DNA of 64,000 nt from Gorsachius magnificus (taxonomy: Eukaryota; Chordata; Aves; Pelecaniformes; Ardeidae). This document shows, piece after piece, positions 62,385-64,000 of the stretch. The translations under genes were made by a program, and so were the position numbers. Numbering within the stretch: the first letter of the stretch is position 1; every line of letters starts with the position of its first letter. The stretch lies in the NCBI GenBank assembly GCA_034008185.1, contig CM067084.1, positions 13,721,385 to 13,785,384 of the forward strand, given 5' to 3'. The notes under the pieces are model-generated. The model saw only the letters and a list, made by a program, of their open reading frames with translations. It made no database searches and was not told the origin of the DNA.

Positions 62385-64000
62385 TCTTGTTCCTGATGCA
62401 TCTCCCCATGACAGTTTTTGCATTTGCTACTCAAAATTAATTCGCGCTGCAGGGCAGGCAGGATTTGTGTACTTGACTATCCTTTCGTTACTCTTTAGTG
62501 CTTGCACTCTTGTAGAACACACAACCGCTGGCTGTGCATTAAAGCCCATGATGCAGAAGCAAAACAGATGCAGCCTGTGTCACACACCCTCCGTATAAGA
62601 ATGACACGGGAGGTATAGAGGTAAGTCAGAAAGTGTTCTCCAAAAAGGAGAGGGACAGGTTGCCTTTGCTGCTGTGCAAGAGACCAACCTCAGAGGATGG
62701 CAATGAAAGGTCCTTTCTTGAAAACGTAAGTGAGAAATGAAGCCTGCAATATGGGTCCTGTAGGTGTAGGAGATAATCTTTAAAGAAAACAGGAAGGACA
62801 AGGCTGGGAAGGACCTAGCAATTATTTTGTGCCTGATGCAAATAGCAAAGGGAGCACCCGGTGAGATTGTTCAAACAACATGGGTCACGCTCAAAGAAAC
62901 AGGAGATATCTATCTACCTCCCCCTGCTGCTGCATTCTGCATGAGAAGAGGCAAAGGCAGGGAAAAAGTATGTAATGATAATTTAGAAGTGACATTTTGA
63001 GAGCCTCAATAAGAGCTTGTTGAGATGCCCAGAAACAAAACTAGTATCTCCAGCAAGATGAAAAATCAGCTCAGTTGTCTTATGAGGGGGAACCACATGC
63101 TGTGGCTAAGCTACTTCCATGAAAGATGCCAGAATTAAAGGCCGACTTGGAAGAAAATGAGGTGTCGTATCACAAAGGAGCAGTCATGAAGGTCATGTGC
63201 TATGGACAGCAGCTCAGATTTTTTTCATGCACACGCAATTGCCCTGATACAAGGTACAGAAGGAGAAAAAGGACACCTGCACAGAAATCCCGAGTGGAAT
63301 GAAGAGGTTTCTCTAAAGCACAAATCCAAAAAACAGTCACAGAGATAGGAAGAATAAGGAGTGGACAGAGTCATGGGAGACAAAGGAATCCCTACCAGGG
63401 AACAGAAAGCGTACTTGAGCAGATAGAAGGTACTGGGTTGGTCAAGGAGGAACGAGAAAGGAACAAGGGTTCTCAGCTTCCCAGCTAGGGAACAGTCATG
63501 GTATGCATTGGTGGTATGCTATTACATGGCTGCACAGAGCTGGGAGTGGATGCGAGAGGGTCTAGGATGAGACTGGGGAGGCTGGAAATCCAGAGGGCAA
63601 CCGCTGACTGCATGGTCAGTGGAGAATAGCTGAAAACACAACACTTGCAGCTGCTCGTACCTGCTGCTTTGCCTCCTAGACAGTACAGCTTAAGGCAGTA
63701 TCATCACACAAGTTCATCGACACTTAATGGATTCCCTTTCCCTAAAGGTTGAAGCCTGCCTATTCGCAAAGTATCACAACTGAAGTTTACCACCCAGTTT
63801 TAGAGGGGTTTCAGCTCTTTAAACAATCCAGGTACTTAATACTATTTGGAGCTCAGGGATCAGTCTTCCTAGCTGACAGGAGAGTCAGCGCTGCCTCCAT
63901 TTGTCAGCCCGCTCCGTGACACCTCATCATCGCACGAGGTGCAGCAGATACCCCCGAGGAGAGACCGCTCTAGTGAAGATCTTATTCAACATGGCCTCTG
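62385..64000. other. Non-coding stretch at the window end, purine-rich
   Basis: No supported gene. From about 62590 to 63640 the plus strand is purine-rich and reads like a decayed dispersed repeat (for example GCAAAGGGAGCACCCGGTGA, then GCTGCTGCATTCTGCATGAG), but I cannot assign a family. The last 300 bases are unremarkable. Confidence 0.4.

Noticed and set aside
1..64000. tRNA or rRNA genes, CRISPR arrays, operons, LTR retroviruses
   Set aside because: None seen on reading. The many short open frames on both strands are expected in non-coding vertebrate DNA and not evidence of dense genes.

Overview
The window looks like nuclear DNA from a bird. The main evidence is nine fragments of CR1 (chicken repeat 1), the dominant avian non-LTR retrotransposon, in both orientations. 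They keep the typical 3' end, a short ATTCTATG-like tail after a TTGGACT..GAT..TC..GGTCCCTTCCAACC block. There are also two degraded MIR/CORE-SINE-like remnants, which are expected at low density in amniotes. I see no prokaryotic gene organisation, no rRNA or tRNA gene, no CRISPR array and no endogenous retrovirus. Most long open frames (up to about 200 codons) look like chance ORFs in sequence of roughly 40-45% GC.

The useful content is a set of small plus-strand exons in very large introns. Three fit together: exon A (2877-2989), exon B (19253-19311) and terminal exon E (26539-26600). Each has a strong polypyrimidine-AG acceptor, A and B have GTAAG donors, and splice phases match at both junctions. 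The joined frame encodes a polar, disordered stretch, then a short Glu/Gln/Arg/Leu-rich helix, then an acidic tail ending ..FLPKPVLKL and a TAA. An AATAAA lies only 27 bases after the stop. I read this as the 3' end of a gene, or of one isoform, that I cannot name.

Farther down, exon C (54135-54264) has a clean acceptor and encodes 43 coiled-coil-like residues. It does not join exon B in frame directly, but a 32-nt candidate microexon D (48052-48083) would bridge them. So D-C may belong to a longer isoform that skips E, or C may belong to a second gene whose start lies between about 27 and 54 kb. Three GC/CpG-rich patches (about 36.7-37.25, 38.8-38.95 and 51.9-52.4 kb) are weak promoter candidates for such a gene.

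Layout: 1-2.9 kb flank or upstream intron; 2.9-19.25 kb intron with four CR1 copies and a fifth ending just before exon B; 19.3-26.5 kb intron with a CR1 tail and a MIR-like fragment; 26.6-48 kb intergenic or long intron with two CR1 copies; 48-54.3 kb candidate exons D and C; 54.3-64 kb intron or intergenic, with a 27-base C run, a MIR-like fragment and the longest CR1 (about 575 bp, with remains of the reverse transcriptase C-terminus). The CR1 copies fall into at least three subfamilies by their 3' ends. I found no convincing new biological system. The points most worth checking are the unidentified gene, its two possible 3' ends, and a CR1 tail sitting in the branch-point zone of exon B.
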